From: Solanum dulcamara
Lineage: Eukaryota; Streptophyta; Magnoliopsida; Solanales; Solanaceae
Length of the DNA: 64,000 bases
Assembly: GCF_947179165.1 (NCBI RefSeq)
Contig: NC_077243.1
Coordinates: forward strand, 35,228,001-35,292,000
Reading direction: 5' to 3'
The notes under the pieces are model-generated. The model saw only the letters and a list, made by a program, of their open reading frames with translations. It was not told the DNA's origin and made no database searches. Of the stretch, positions 35,891 to 47,904 are shown in pieces. The translations under genes were made by a program, and so were the position numbers. How positions within the stretch are numbered: the stretch's first letter is position 1; each line of letters begins with the position of its first letter.

Positions 35891-36835
35891 AATCAAATAG
35901 GGGGAGAAATATCTCTAGGAATGATACCTTACCCCAAATATACTACTCTAGCTCACAAACAAGCATCGCTAAGACAAATCTACGGCTACGATGAGCCACT
36001 AAGGTCTCAGGCACTAGCACAATGAACATCATCCGAAAAAAGCCCTACCGAAAGTCACACCTAAATACAAGAGCAATAAGGTACATACAAAGGCATTTAA
36101 GTCTCAAACCTAGACTAAGCCAATAAAGTATTGATCCTAATATGGAGTTTCATATCAACTATACCACAAAAAGGTCCATAGCCTAAACTAAAGATTTCCC
36201 AAGACTACTCTAGTCTAACTCTCAACCGGAGTCAAGAAAAAAGAATAGTAGGAAGCAAACCTAGTACTCCGTCATTACTAACCCATATCATGTTAAATTC
36301 ATATATAAAAATTATCTAATACAGATCAGTCAAATAGGAGACCATAGCCTATCTCAAAGTTAATCACTCGCGCTCCAAATCCGTCAAATTAAAGCTTTCC
36401 TCCTCTGAATCACCTTCAATTTCTACCACGCTAATAAAATATTAATCATAATGTCATTATAGAAGTTTAGACACAAAATTTGCAATAATCAGAGATGGAT
36501 TCAAAATTGGGTCTAAAATGAGATTGTGGAACCCACGTCGGGAATTCCAAAATCTACTCCATAAAAGGTTCATTTTGTCTTATTGAGCTTATATCCCCAA
36601 ATTAGACACAATTCAATGCTTGGAAATGAATAAATCATCCCATGTAAGAAAAACTCTATTAAAGCTGAAGGAAAGAGAGCTAGAAGCCCCTTTTGGGCAA
36701 ATTTTACCTTGATCAATGAGTCCCCGAAGATGCCCAAGACAATAAAGATCATATCCTTTCTTCGGGATAGCAAGTGGTGGGGCAGGGTTGTTTTTCCTAG
36801 TTGGCTTATCTTCAGGGTCCCCTTCCATTTCATCT
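35891..36835 (-). other. Unrecognised segment, copy 2 of the block's left end
   Basis: Second copy of 5335-6275, preceded by the same CTCAG although the sequence further left (LTR-Y remnant) differs. The minus-strand frame from 36828 starts like that of copy 1 but shifts after an added base near 36725, giving a different C-terminus. A frame at 35645-36025 on the plus strand spans the boundary and is accidental. Confidence 0.4.
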
Positions 36836-38541
36836 ATTCTTATAGTTTTAGAATTCTAGGAGGTGTTTCCTGTATATTTGTCTAGTATGCCTCGGGATAG
36901 GGATATAGACTTTTGAATTGATTTATTGCCGGTCACTCACCCAATTTTTATTCCTCCCTGTTGTATGGCTCCAGAAGAGTTGAGAGAACATAATACTAAC
37001 TTCACAAACTTCTTAACAAGGGGTTCATTCATCCTAGTGCTCCTCCTTAGGGTGCTCCTTTATTGTTTATGAAAAAAAAGGGTGGTAGCATGAGAACGTG
37101 CATAGATTATAGGTAGGTAAATAAAGTCACCATCCGGAACAAGTACCAATTTCCCCACACATATGATTTATTTGATTAGTTACATGGTGATTCAATTTCT
37201 CTAAGATTGACTTGCGGTTAGGGTACCATCAGTTAAAGATTAGGCCTGAGAATATGCCTAAAATGGACTTCAGGACTCGGTATAGATGATATGAGTTCCT
37301 ATAATGTTGTTTGGATTGACCAATGCACCGGCCACTTTAAGGAGCTTAATGAATAGGGTGTTTAAAGCATTCTTGGATTCTTTTGTGATTGCATTTATAG
37401 ATAATATCCTGATCTATTCTAAGAGTAAAGAGGAGAATGCAGACTACTTTCCGAGTGATAATTCTGGTTATCTTCAATTACCTTATTAGTGCATGTGGTT
37501 TTGAAATAAGGAATGATGCTACATCCCCAAAAGATTGAAGCATTCAATAATTGCATTTGTCTTAGTTATTTGACTGAAGTTAGGAGTTTTTCAGGGGATG
37601 GTTAGCTACTACCATAGGTTTGTGAAGAATTTTTCTTCTATTGCAATGCATCTGGCAAGGTTGTCTCAAAAAAGGTACCATTTGAATGGATTGACAAGTG
37701 TGAGGAGAACTTTCAAAAGCTCAAGACCCTTTTGAGTACAACACCTATCTGGACATTGCCGGTGGAAGGTAAAGATTTTATTATTTATTGTGATGCTTCA
37801 CATTTAGGCTTGGGTGTTGTGTTAATGCAGGACAGAAATTGCATTATGATTTAATCTAGTTACAGATCCATGAGAGAAACTACCCAACCTATGATTTAGA
37901 GTTAGAAACGATAGTGTTTGCTCTTAAGATCTGGCAACATTATCTTTATGGTGTCCAGTATGACATGTTCATAGATCATCACAATCTATAACCTATGTTC
38001 ACTCAAAAAGATCTAAATCTGAGGCAGAGAAGATAGATAGAGTGTCTCATGTATTATGGTGTGACCATTTAGTGTCATCCAAGTAAGGCCAATATGGTGG
38101 CAGACGCATTTATCTAGAAAATAGTTAGCACCGGTAGCTTAGCTTGCTTGAGGTTTCCAAGCACCCACGGCCAGAGAGATTCAGACTCTGGAGTCTAAAT
38201 TCATACGGTTGGGAATATCTAAGAAGTATGGGATGTTAGCCAATATTGAGGTTAAACCCACCTTTATAGAGGAAATCTAGGGCAAGCAATTTAAGGATGA
38301 GAACTTGAATAAGCTCAAAGTTAAGGTAGTGTATAGAAAGCCATAAGATGCCACTCTCGATGAAGGAAGTGTTCGCATATTTAGAAGTAGGATTTGTGTC
38401 CCTCGATTTGATGACTTGATCAAGGGTGTGTTGGCAGATTCACATAGTTTGTGATATTCAATTCATTCGTGTGTGAGTAAGATGTATCGGTATTTTAGGA
38501 AGTTTTATTGGTGTCTCAAAATGAAGAAATACATTGTTAAG
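36836..38541 (+). pseudogene. Gypsy2 pol remnant, block copy 2, first part
   Basis: Same domains as 6276-7997: RT from about 36860, FIDNILIYSKS at about 37390-37425 (second catalytic Asp changed to Asn, also in copy 1), then a deletion of about 60 bases near 37447 unique to this copy. RNase H at about 37750-38110 keeps the 38 bases lost in copy 1 ([15 protein letters not shown]). The integrase zinc-binding region ends at 38541. The element resumes at 63200, after the Athila insertion. Confidence 0.8.
38537..38541. repeat. Athila target duplication, left copy (TTAAG)
   Basis: TTAAG abuts the 5' LTR; the right partner is TTGAG at 63200-63204, one transition different. Block copy 1 also has TTAAG (7993-7997), so the change predates the block duplication. 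Confidence 0.75.
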
Positions 38542-39536
38542 TGATCTTGGGTACATTTATGTGCCCAATAGCAAATAAAACTCATAATTCATAGTCAAGT
38601 TTAGAGCAAATTCCTAGATTTTAGTTCATATTTTCGCATATTTGTGTATTGTTGTAACCAGCCTACATGATTAGACACTTTTAGGGCTAATTGGAAAAGA
38701 ATGGACATTCAAAACATGATCGGAATGAAAGTGTATCTCAAAGGGGAAGTTGGGAACAAAATGTGAAGAAAATGCATCATATTGAAGTGTGTCCATGTCG
38801 CGCACTGAGCTTCAGTGATTTAATTCTAACACTTGGAATTTATTGACTCAACCGGATGGTACGCCCCAGGTTTGCATAGCAGACCTAGTTCTGGATAGAA
38901 TAAATTTTCACTGACACGGATAATACAAAATTGCATAAACCTTAACAAAGTCCGCATCACAGACTTCAGTGCGCTTACTTTAACTACGCATTTTGATGGT
39001 ATAAATAGCACCTTTACATAATTTATTAATACATAGATCAGATTGTCAGATTTGTACTAAAGGAGAAGAAGGACGAACTACTTTTGGGTGATAGTTTCTT
39101 CTTTTCTTTCAATCGAATTCAAGTTTTTATGGTATTTATAAGTTATGGAATTATGTTACAAACTATAAGTGGATAAACCCCCTTGTTTTTATAATTGTAA
39201 AATTAACCCTGTAAATGTGTAATCGAAAGACCCATTGGATACCAAAGTAAAGGATGTTAGACCGGAAATCTATAAGTGCTACAACCCAGGAACTCTTTCT
39301 TAATTTGACAAAATTTCTCTAATATCTTTGAATTATTTTCGTATATTATTTTAATTATAATCATTATAGATATATATAAACTCAACTCTTTGCAAACACA
39401 CATGAATAATTTGATTCATTGAAAAGCTAACCAACTCCTAATTAAATAATCTGTGGGTTAGATATCTGGCTCTTAAAAAGGGTCACTATATTACTTTTGA
39501 GACCGCGTACACTTGTGTGTGCATTTAGAATCATCA
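38542..39536 (+). repeat. Athila 5' LTR (995 bp)
   Basis: TGATCTTGGG to GAATCATCA. The end aligns base for base with the end of the 3' LTR (GGACGCAACA, 63199). It lacks about 380 bases present in the 3' LTR (about 62478-62856), joined here near 39186. In the first 120 bases it has 8 differences from the 3' LTR. Confidence 0.85.
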
Positions 39537-39542
39537 AGTTTT

Positions 39543-39560
39543 TGGTATCATTGTCGGGGA
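39543..39560 (+). promoter_or_regulatory. Primer binding site, tRNA-Asp type, decayed
   Basis: TGGTATCATTGTCGGGGA, six bases after the LTR. Athila/Tat elements use TGGCGCCGTTGCCGGGG, complementary to the 3' end of tRNA-Asp (family knowledge). The five differences are all C-to-T or G-to-A transitions. Confidence 0.75.
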
Positions 39561-39663
39561 AATTTTTTAATTTGGCAATAGTTTTCTTTTTGAAGTTTCT
39601 TTATTATTTGTGTTAGTGTTAACAACTTGATCTTAGCTGTTATTTCTAGCAAGAGAATTCACA

Positions 39664-41085
39664 ATGGCACACTGGATAGAAGCGGCTGCTAGCTGAGCCT
39701 AAAATATTTCTACATCAACAAAGAAGGAGAGCAGTTGCCCTATATCCCGTACCACAGGTAAATCTGGGTGATAGTAACGAAGAGCTTGTAGAGGTCCCTG
39801 TAGAGATGGCAGCTAGGACAATATGTGATTGGCAGTCCCACTCACAGCGAATATCACCTCTAGCATTTAGAAACTGCCAACTAGAGGAACATTTGAACTA
39901 AAACAGAACATGGTGCAGTTGTTGCACTCTAATGGGTAGTTTACGAGTTTGCCTCATAAAGATCCCCAAGTACACATCCTAAAATTCTTGGAGATTAAAG
40001 ACACATATACGCCTAATGGGGTATCTCCTAACTATGTAAGGTTATCATTGTTTCCCTTTTCTTTGTTGGGGGAAGCTAAGAGGTGGTTGAAGTCAGAACC
40101 ATATAATTCAATCACTTCATGGAATGATTTGGATCGCAAGTTTCTTATCAGGTTCTTTCCTTCAGGGAAGACAACTAAATTGAGGGCTGAAATTTTAACT
40201 TTAAAACAAAAGTCTGGAGAAAATTTGTACCAATCTTGGGACAGGTTTAAATTTTACCCATTAGTTGTCCTCACCATCATCAAGATAATGAGGTATGGGT
40301 CTACACCATCATAAAAGGGTTGGAACCTAACACCAAAATTCTTCTTGACTCTGCAGCAGGTGGACAAGCACTAGAAAAAACATATGATGAGCTCTATACA
40401 TTGCTTAATCATATATATCAGGGAAATCTTGAGTGGAACGGAGGACACTCTATACCTATAATTTAAAAATAATCAAGCATGTTGGAAGTTGATATGGTGA
40501 CAGCATTGACGACACAGATTGCAGCAATGTAGAATATAATGACAATGCATTTCAACACTTTAGCAAAAGGACAACAGCAAGCTCTGGTGAATATGGTTCA
40601 GCAACAACTTATGTGGTGCGAAGTATGTGGCAATAGTGAACATGTGGCAGAATACTATAGAGCTAATCATGAGTCGGTGAATTTTGTGGGTAATGCACCT
40701 AAGGGTGGAGGTAATTAGAACTATGGAAATACTTACAAACCAAATTAGAGAAACCATCTAAACTTCTCATGGGATGGAAATCAGCAGAACCAACATCAAG
40801 GGAAGACCCAATTTAGACCACAAAGAAGTGGGAAGCATTACACCAATCAAGGCCAATGTTAATATACACTACACGGATGAGGCCAGCACTATAATCAGCA
40901 AGACCAGAGTAACCAACAATCAAGCAGTGTTCGAAATATGAGTGTGGAAGAAATGCCTAAAAATCTCATGAATGCCTAAGCTAATATAGCTACAGATGTT
41001 CTTCAGTATCAAATTACTACTCAAAATTTAGAGAAGAAAGTGGGACAGCTAGCAAGTGCGCAGAGTTCTTGCCCGTAAGGTGGTT
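39664..41085 (+). pseudogene. Athila gag remnant, block copy 2
   Basis: ATG at 39664; the first stop comes after ten codons. The best stretch, 39949-40314, holds the gag core: FLEIKDTYTPNGVSPNYV, LSLFPFSLLGEAKRWL, LIRFFPSGKTTKL. A zinc-knuckle-like CEVCGNSEHVAEYY lies at about 40618-40660 with the last Cys replaced. The later part is Asn/Gln-rich with stops. The leader before it (39561-39663) is short. Confidence 0.8.
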
Positions 41086-44000
41086 TACCAAGTAGCGCTG
41101 ATCCAAATCCCAAGAAGGTAAATATTATGAGCACACGAAGTGGACGAGCACTAGTAGAGCTAGAGCCACAAAGTAAAGGTAGTGAAGGCAAAGGTAAAGC
41201 TGTGGAGATTGAAGCTAGTGAATCTAGCTGACCACAGATCGAGCAAGAGCCAAAACTAAAACCACCTCCCCCATTCCCACAAAAATTTTAAAAAAAGAAA
41301 GAGGAGGAATATTTTGAGATATTCATAGACATGCTTAAACAGGTACAAATTAACTTACCTTTGATTGATGTGTTGCAAGACATTCCTAAATATGCCAAGT
41401 TTGTCAAAGATATTGTGGCCAACAAGAGCAAGTTAGCTGATTTTGAAATAGTGGCACTTACTGAAGAGTGTAGTTCAAGAATCTTGAACAAATTTAAGCT
41501 TCCAGCTAAACAAAAAGATCCAAGTAGTTTCACGGTACATGTAACTATTGGTAAGTACAGTAATGCAAGAAGTCTTTGTGATCTATGTGCTAGTATAAAC
41601 TTGATTCCTAAATCTATGCTTAAGAAATTAGGTCTAGGAGAACTTAAATCAACCACCATTTTATTACAATTAGCTGATCGTTCTGTAGCTAGACTCGATG
41701 CTATTATTGAGGATGTATTAGTTCAAGTGTGATCCCTCATCTTTCTTGTTGATTTTGTTGTATTTGATTTTGAGCTTGACCAAAATATTCATTTTATCTT
41801 AGGACGTCCGTTCTTAGCAACAGGTGGTGCACTTATTGATCTGGCTACAGGTAGACTGACTATGAGAGTACATGACAAAGTGGAGGTATTCGATGTATAT
41901 CAGGCACTGAAATTGCCTACAGTCTATGAAGAGTTGTCTTCTATAACTTTCATTGATGAAGAAGTCTCAGATCAATGTATTTTAGTAAAAGATCCTTCGG
42001 AAAGAGTCGTGATGGGTCAAGATATTAAAGAGAACATGGAAGATAAAGAGTTGGCTAGTGTGCTTGACATGCCAAATGTCAGCATGTGAAGAAATAATGT
42101 GGAACCTTTGAACAGAGAATTGGGTCCTTCACCCAAGCCATCTCTTGAAGAACCTCCTAATTGGAGTTGAAGAAACTGCCAACATATCTAAGGTATGCTT
42201 TTCTTGGAGTGAATAATACCTTACCTGTAATTCTTTCATCGGCTTTGTATGAGACGCAGGTCACAATAACACTTGAGGAATTAAAAAGGCACAAGAAGGT
42301 AATTTGATGGCAAATGGTTGATCTCCATGGTATTATCCACACTTTGTGCATTCATAGGATTTTCATGGAAGAAGGACATAAGGCTAGTGCATAACCACAA
42401 TGCCGGTTGAACCCTATGATGAAAGAGGTGGTGAACAAAGGGATAATTAAGTGGATAGATGCAGGAATAATATACCCAATCTCTGACAGTAAGTGGGTAA
42501 GCCCAGTTTAGTGTGTACAAAAGAAAGCGGCAATGACTATAGTGACTAATTAGAAGAATAAGTTAATCCCCACAAGAGAAGTAATTGGTTGGCGTATATG
42601 CATGGACTACAAAAAGTTAAATGATGCTACAAGGGAAAATCATTTCCCTGTGTAATTTATTGACCAAATGCTTGACAGGTTTGCATACCAAGAGTACTAT
42701 TGTTTCTTGGATGGGTATTCGGGGTACAACCAGATTACTATTGCACCGGAGAACCAGGAAAAGACAATATTCACATGCCTGTATAGGACATATGCATTTA
42801 AGCGTATGCCTTTGGTCTTTGCAATGCTCCTACCACTTTTTAAAGGTGCATGAATGCTATATTTCATGATATGGTGGAAGAGTTTGTAGAGATTTTTTTG
42901 GATATTTTTTAGTATTTGGAGAGTCTTTTGATCTTTGTTTGCATAATCTAGAGAAAGTACTAGCAAGGTGTGAGGAAAAAATTCTTGTCTTAAATTTGGA
43001 AAAGTGTCATTTCAAAATATAGTTTGGATGTAGACAAAGCTAAAATTAAAGTAATCGAGAAGCTTCCACCACCGATTTCAGTGAAAAGTATCTGTAGTTT
43101 TCTAGGTCATGCCGGATTTTATTGGTGATTCATCGAAGATTTTTCAAAAATTGCCATACCCATGTGTAGATTATTAGAAAAGGAGGTAAAATTTATTTTT
43201 GATGATAAATGTTCACAGGACATTGAACTCTTGAAGAAAAAGCCGATTGAAGCCCCAATCCTAATAGCTCCTGACTGGGAGCTACCTTTGGTGCTGATGT
43301 GCAATGCAAGTGACACAGCAGTAGGAGAAGTGCTGGGACAAAGGAAGGAAAAAAAAATTCACTCCATCTATTATGCCAGCAAGACTCTTGACTCGGCTCA
43401 AGCCAACTACACTGTCATAGAGAAGGAGATATTTGCATTGATTTATGCGTTTGATAAATTCCGCTTATACCTTATAGGTACAAAAGTGTTTATACTGACC
43501 ATGCAACCCTCAAGTACTTGTTCAACAAGAAGGATGTGAAATCTGGATTAATCAGATGGATCTTACTGCTCCAAGAATTTGATATTTCTGAAAGATAAGA
43601 GGAATTGTGAAAATCAAATAGCAAACCACCTATCAGGATTAGAGGATTCATCCCATGTAGGTGCGCAAAAGTCGATAAAGAAAGAGTTTTCAGATGAGCA
43701 ACTATTGGCAATAGAGGTATAAGAACTCCCATGGTATGCAGATATTGTGAACTACATAATGAGTGGAGTATTTCCCTTGGAGCAAACTCCCAACAAAAAA
43801 AATGGATAACGTATAAAGAAAAGTTCTATATATGGGATGAACCATATTTGTTGAAAAGAGGTGTTGATCAGATAATAAGGAGATGTGTGCTTGAAACTGA
43901 AGTTTAACAAGTTCTACATAGTTTCTATTTATCTACATACAGTGGACATCATGGAGGCGAACGAACACCCCATAAGGTGTTGCAATCAGGTTTCTTTTAG

Positions 44001-44140
44001 CTTAATTTGTTTAAAGATGCTGCAAGATTTGTGAAGAACTGTGATTAATGCCAGAGGTTGGGCATAATATCAAGAAGGCAAGGAAAGTGTGTGCCAGGTA
44101 CGCATCGTGGACCTTGTTTATTTTGGTATAAATTGAATTT
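41086..44140 (+). pseudogene. Athila pol remnant (protease-RT-RNase H-integrase start), block copy 2
   Basis: Protease at 41331-41850, with ARSLCDLCAS in place of the usual D-L-G-A-S and LGRPFLATGGALIDLATG at about 41800. RT at about 42530-43300 with WRICMDYKKLNDATR and FLDGYSGYNQITIA. It has the same one-base deletion before the GLCNAP box as copy 1 (about 42812), and the FMDD box reads as LDI. RNase H follows without the inverted insertion of copy 1: 43162-43539 is open and includes LVLMCNASDTAVGEVLGQRK and YYASKTLDSAQANYTVIEKE. The integrase zinc-binding part is at about 43930-44060, then the sequence ends at the junction palindrome. Confidence 0.8.
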
Positions 44141-44198
44141 TGGAATTTTGGCATGCTAAACAGTGAGGTCCGCGACAAGTTCGCATTGCGGACCTAGG
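44141..44198. other. Athila-to-Gypsy1 junction, block copy 2
   Basis: Same join as 15061-15115: AGGTCCGC (44166-44173) and GCGGACCT (44188-44195), then Gypsy1 at 44199. Identity of the join in both copies shows it predates the block duplication. Confidence 0.6.
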
Positions 44199-45646
44199 AT
44201 AGAGACATAAAATTCTATATTGACTTAGAGCTGGGCACTCGCCCAATCTCTATTCCTCCTTACTGCATAGCTCCATAAGAGTTGAGATAGCTTAAGTCTC
44301 AAATCCAAGAAGTTCTTGATAAGGGATTTATCCATCTAGTGCTTCTCCGTGGGATACTTGGGTCTTGTTTGTTAAGAAAAAAGATGTTAGCATAAGAATG
44401 TGCATAGACTATCAGTTACTGGATAGGGTCATCATTCAAAATAATTACCCATTGCCTCGCATTGATGACATTTTTTTTAGTTTCAAGGTGCATCAATCTT
44501 TTTAAAAATTGATCATAGGTCTAGGTACCATCAGTTCAAGATTAGACCTGAGAATGTGCCCAAGACAGCGTTTAGAACCAGATATGGGAATTATGAGTTT
44601 TTGGTGATGTCTTTTAGGCTAACCAATGCACCCGGAGCCTTTATGAGTTTAAAGAATAGGGTATTCTCCATTCCTAAATTCGTTCCTGATCATGTTTATT
44701 TATGATATTCTAGTGTATTCAAAAAGTGAAGAAGAACAGATAGACATCTTCACATTGTTCTGTTAGTCTCGCGGAAAAATAAATTGTATGCAAAATTCTC
44801 AAAGAATGAATTCTAGTTGTCTTCAATTGGTACTAGTAGATCCACAAAATATTGAAGTGGTACCAAAGTTAAGAGTTCTGTAGGGATTGCAATTTACTAT
44901 CACCGATTCATGAGAAACTTTGCTTCCATTGCTACCCATTTAACAAGATGACTCAAAAGAAGGTGCCATTTGAGTGAACAGATAAATGCAAAGAGATCTT
45001 CCATAAGCTCAAGACTCTTCTAACCACGTCACCTATCTTGACCTTACTAGCCAAAGGTAAAGATTTCATTGTTCATTGTAATGCTTCATATTTAGGTTTG
45101 AGTGTTGTGTTAATGTTGGATAAGAACTTTATAGCCTATACCTTACGGTAGTTGAAGGATTTGAACCTGAGGCAACAAAGATGGATAGACTTGCTCCAGG
45201 ATTATGATGTCACGATCCAATATCATCTGGGTAAGGCTAATGTAGTGGCAGACACATTAAGCCAGAAACCTATTAGCATCGGCAGTCTAACTTATTTGGG
45301 AGCTTGCAAGCGGCTTCTGGCTAGAGATATTCAGGCCTTGAAGGAAAAATTCATAAGGCTAGGCATCTTAGAAAAGAGTGGGATGATGTCCAGTGTTGAT
45401 CTAAGGCCCACTTTTATTGAAGATATTAAGGCAAGCAGTTTGAGGATGTGAACTTGTGTAAAATTAGAGAAAAGATGTTGTTAGGAAAGGCCCAAAATGA
45501 ATTCCTTGATGCAGATGGGGTGTCTAACTTTAGGGAAGGATTTGTGTTCCCCATGTATATGGTATAATTTAGAAGGTATTGTCTGAATCATATGGTTCGA
45601 GGTACTCTATTCATCTCGTAGTGAACAAAATGTGTCAAGACTTAAA
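44199..45646 (+). pseudogene. Gypsy1 copy C pol remnant (RT-RNase H-integrase start), truncated
   Basis: Matches 15116-16566: RT at about 44300-44770, RNase H with the same missing middle, with an open stretch 45152-45451 (LNLRQQRWIDLLQDYDVTIQYH, KANVVADTLSQK), and the integrase zinc-binding start to CQDLK at 45646. There it passes into the reversed Gypsy3 sequence. Integrase core, chromodomain and LTR are missing. Confidence 0.8.
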
Positions 45647-47749
45647 GGAGGGAGATCAGGTAGATCGGTAAGAAATACATCCAGGAACTATCAAACCACC
45701 GAAATCAAATCAATATAAAGAGTGTCAGCACTAGTGTCACGGACATAAGCAAGATAGACTATACACCCCTTCCCCACTAACCACGAAGCCCTAAGGAAGG
45801 AAGTCACACCACATGGCACATGTCTAACTACACCTAACCACATGACCGAAGGGATGCCAGGCATAAACAAAGTAATGATCTTGGAAAAGCAATCCAAAAC
45901 CGTATAATGAGTAGAAAACTAGTACATGCCTAGAATCAAATTAAAATCTACCATATCTAGCACAATCAGATCTACTCTAGTATCACAACCCACAATAGTC
46001 ACCACACAGGATCGATACACTTGATCCACTACTAAAGAATCACCTATGAGGGTAGCTACACAAATAGGCACAGGCAATGGCTCATATAAATCATCCCATC
46101 GAGTAGCATAATGAGCATACACATACAATTAAGTATACCCCGGATTAATTAAAGCATAGATAGGCTGCGGAGAGATAGAGATCGTAGTTGTGATGATAAC
46201 ATCTAATCTTTTCACCTCCGGTCTACCCCGAAAGTCATACATACAATTGCGTCCACCCCTACCATCTATTAGGCTTGCCTGGGTGTACCTCTAGTACCTT
46301 GAGACTCACTTCTACCACCCTACATAATCTCTTTGAGCAGATGAACTAGGCCCTGAGGGACTGAACCTACTCACCCTGCTGCATCTAGCATATTCGGTGG
46401 CTAATAGTAGGATACTCCTTGGAAAAGTGATTGATCACACCACACTTATAGCACGTTACTCTAAATAAACCACTATGTGATATCACAACTGAGCCTGAAT
46501 GGTCACCACGCCCTAAATACCCAGAAGTCAGACCCCGCGAAGACTGACCCAAAGTCTGGCCACTCTGACCGCTGACACCTTTTGAACCACTATCGGTAAG
46601 CTGTAAGGCTGCCGGTACCGGTATACAGGATGGATATCTTTGTGGATGGCCTCTGCCAAAAGAACCCCTATCATGTGACTGGTGCCCACTGAAACTACCC
46701 TGAAGACGAGGATGTTTGTTGATGCCTTCGTAGGCCTTACGACTTATAGCCTCAATAGTATGGGCATGGTCTACTATCTGAAAGAACAAATAACCCGCTG
46801 CAACCATCTTCTCTATAGCCAACCTTAAAGGAATAGATAACCTTTAACAAACCAGCGTACCCACTCCTCCTCTGTTGGCATAATCATAGGTGTGCATAGA
46901 GAGCACATGGTACTGAGACTGATACTTTATGACCATTATCAATCTCTATACTAGTGATGTGAACTCATCCCTCAAGATATAGGGTACATACTTCTCCTAG
47001 AAGTCATTGGAGAACATAGTCCATGACATGGTCGGTGATCCCGCAGGTCTACAGCTATGATAAGATCTCCACCACTGGCTCGCTGGTCCATCCAGTTGGA
47101 AAGTAGTGTATTCGACCCCATAGGACTCCAATCCAAGGTTATGCAACCTCTCCTGACAATTGATCAAAAACACATAGGCATCCTCTCTCATTACACTAGA
47201 GAACCTGGGAGGGCTCAATCTGATAAACCTTCATAACATCTTCTGCTCCTCCGCAGTCATAATCGACTTAGCTTTCATGTGCTGAACAACCATAGAAATA
47301 GGCTGAATTACTAGATGGGGAGCTATAGTAGTAGGCTGTAGAATTGGAGCCAGATTATACTATGCCCCTGCCTGCCCTAAAGTCTGAGCCTCCTCTCAAG
47401 CCAAAGGTCTGGTTGAAGTACTGAGTAGTGTCCTTGCTCGAGACATACCCTCTATGAAGCTAAGGATACGAGCCAAAGTATCATGTAACACTGGTGGGGC
47501 CATGAATTTAGGTGAAGGCTGGGCTGGATGCTCCTCCGTTGGTTGAGACTCGTACTGCTCAACCTCTATATCTTTCTTCGACACTTGTGTTGTGTCCTGA
47601 GCTCTACCTCGACTCACGTGTTTGTCTTAATCTCTACCCTGAGCTGGGGTTCTATCTATAGGTGTTGGGGGTCCTCATCCACCCCAAATGGATCTTATCC
47701 TCGCCATCTGAGAAAGAGTGAAACGAATTTTGGATTCAAATGTGCTCAT
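45647..47749 (-). pseudogene. Gypsy3 second gag-protease, cut before RT
   Basis: Gag starts near 47749 (MSTFESKIRFTLSQMARIRS) and shows the capsid-type stretch at 47218-46997 (LSPPRFSSVMREDAYVFLINC, LDGPASQWWRSY). A zinc knuckle, CYKCGVINHFSKEYP, lies at about 46453-46410, with Tyr for the last Cys. The protease is near 46140-45700: the active-site part is decayed, and VDLIVLDMVDFNLILGM lies at about 45990-45925. Stops split gag into at least four pieces. The sequence breaks off near 45647, in the protease-RT linker. Confidence 0.8.
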
Positions 47750-47889
47750 TATAATTAGCACACTATCAGAAATAAGAATAGTGGATTAATTCCTATAGCC
47801 TGCCAAAGATTAGATAAGGACTTCATCATACCGACCTACGGAACTCTACTAGACACTTGTTTCTATAACAGTGAAACCAGTAAACCTAA

Positions 47890-47901
47890 GCTCTGATACC
47901 A
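47890..47901 (-). promoter_or_regulatory. Primer binding site, initiator-Met tRNA type (second unit)
   Basis: TGGTATCAGAGC on the minus strand, three bases after the LTR end. It complements the CCA-tailed 3' end of plant initiator tRNA-Met. Confidence 0.85.
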
Positions 47902-47904
47902 CTC

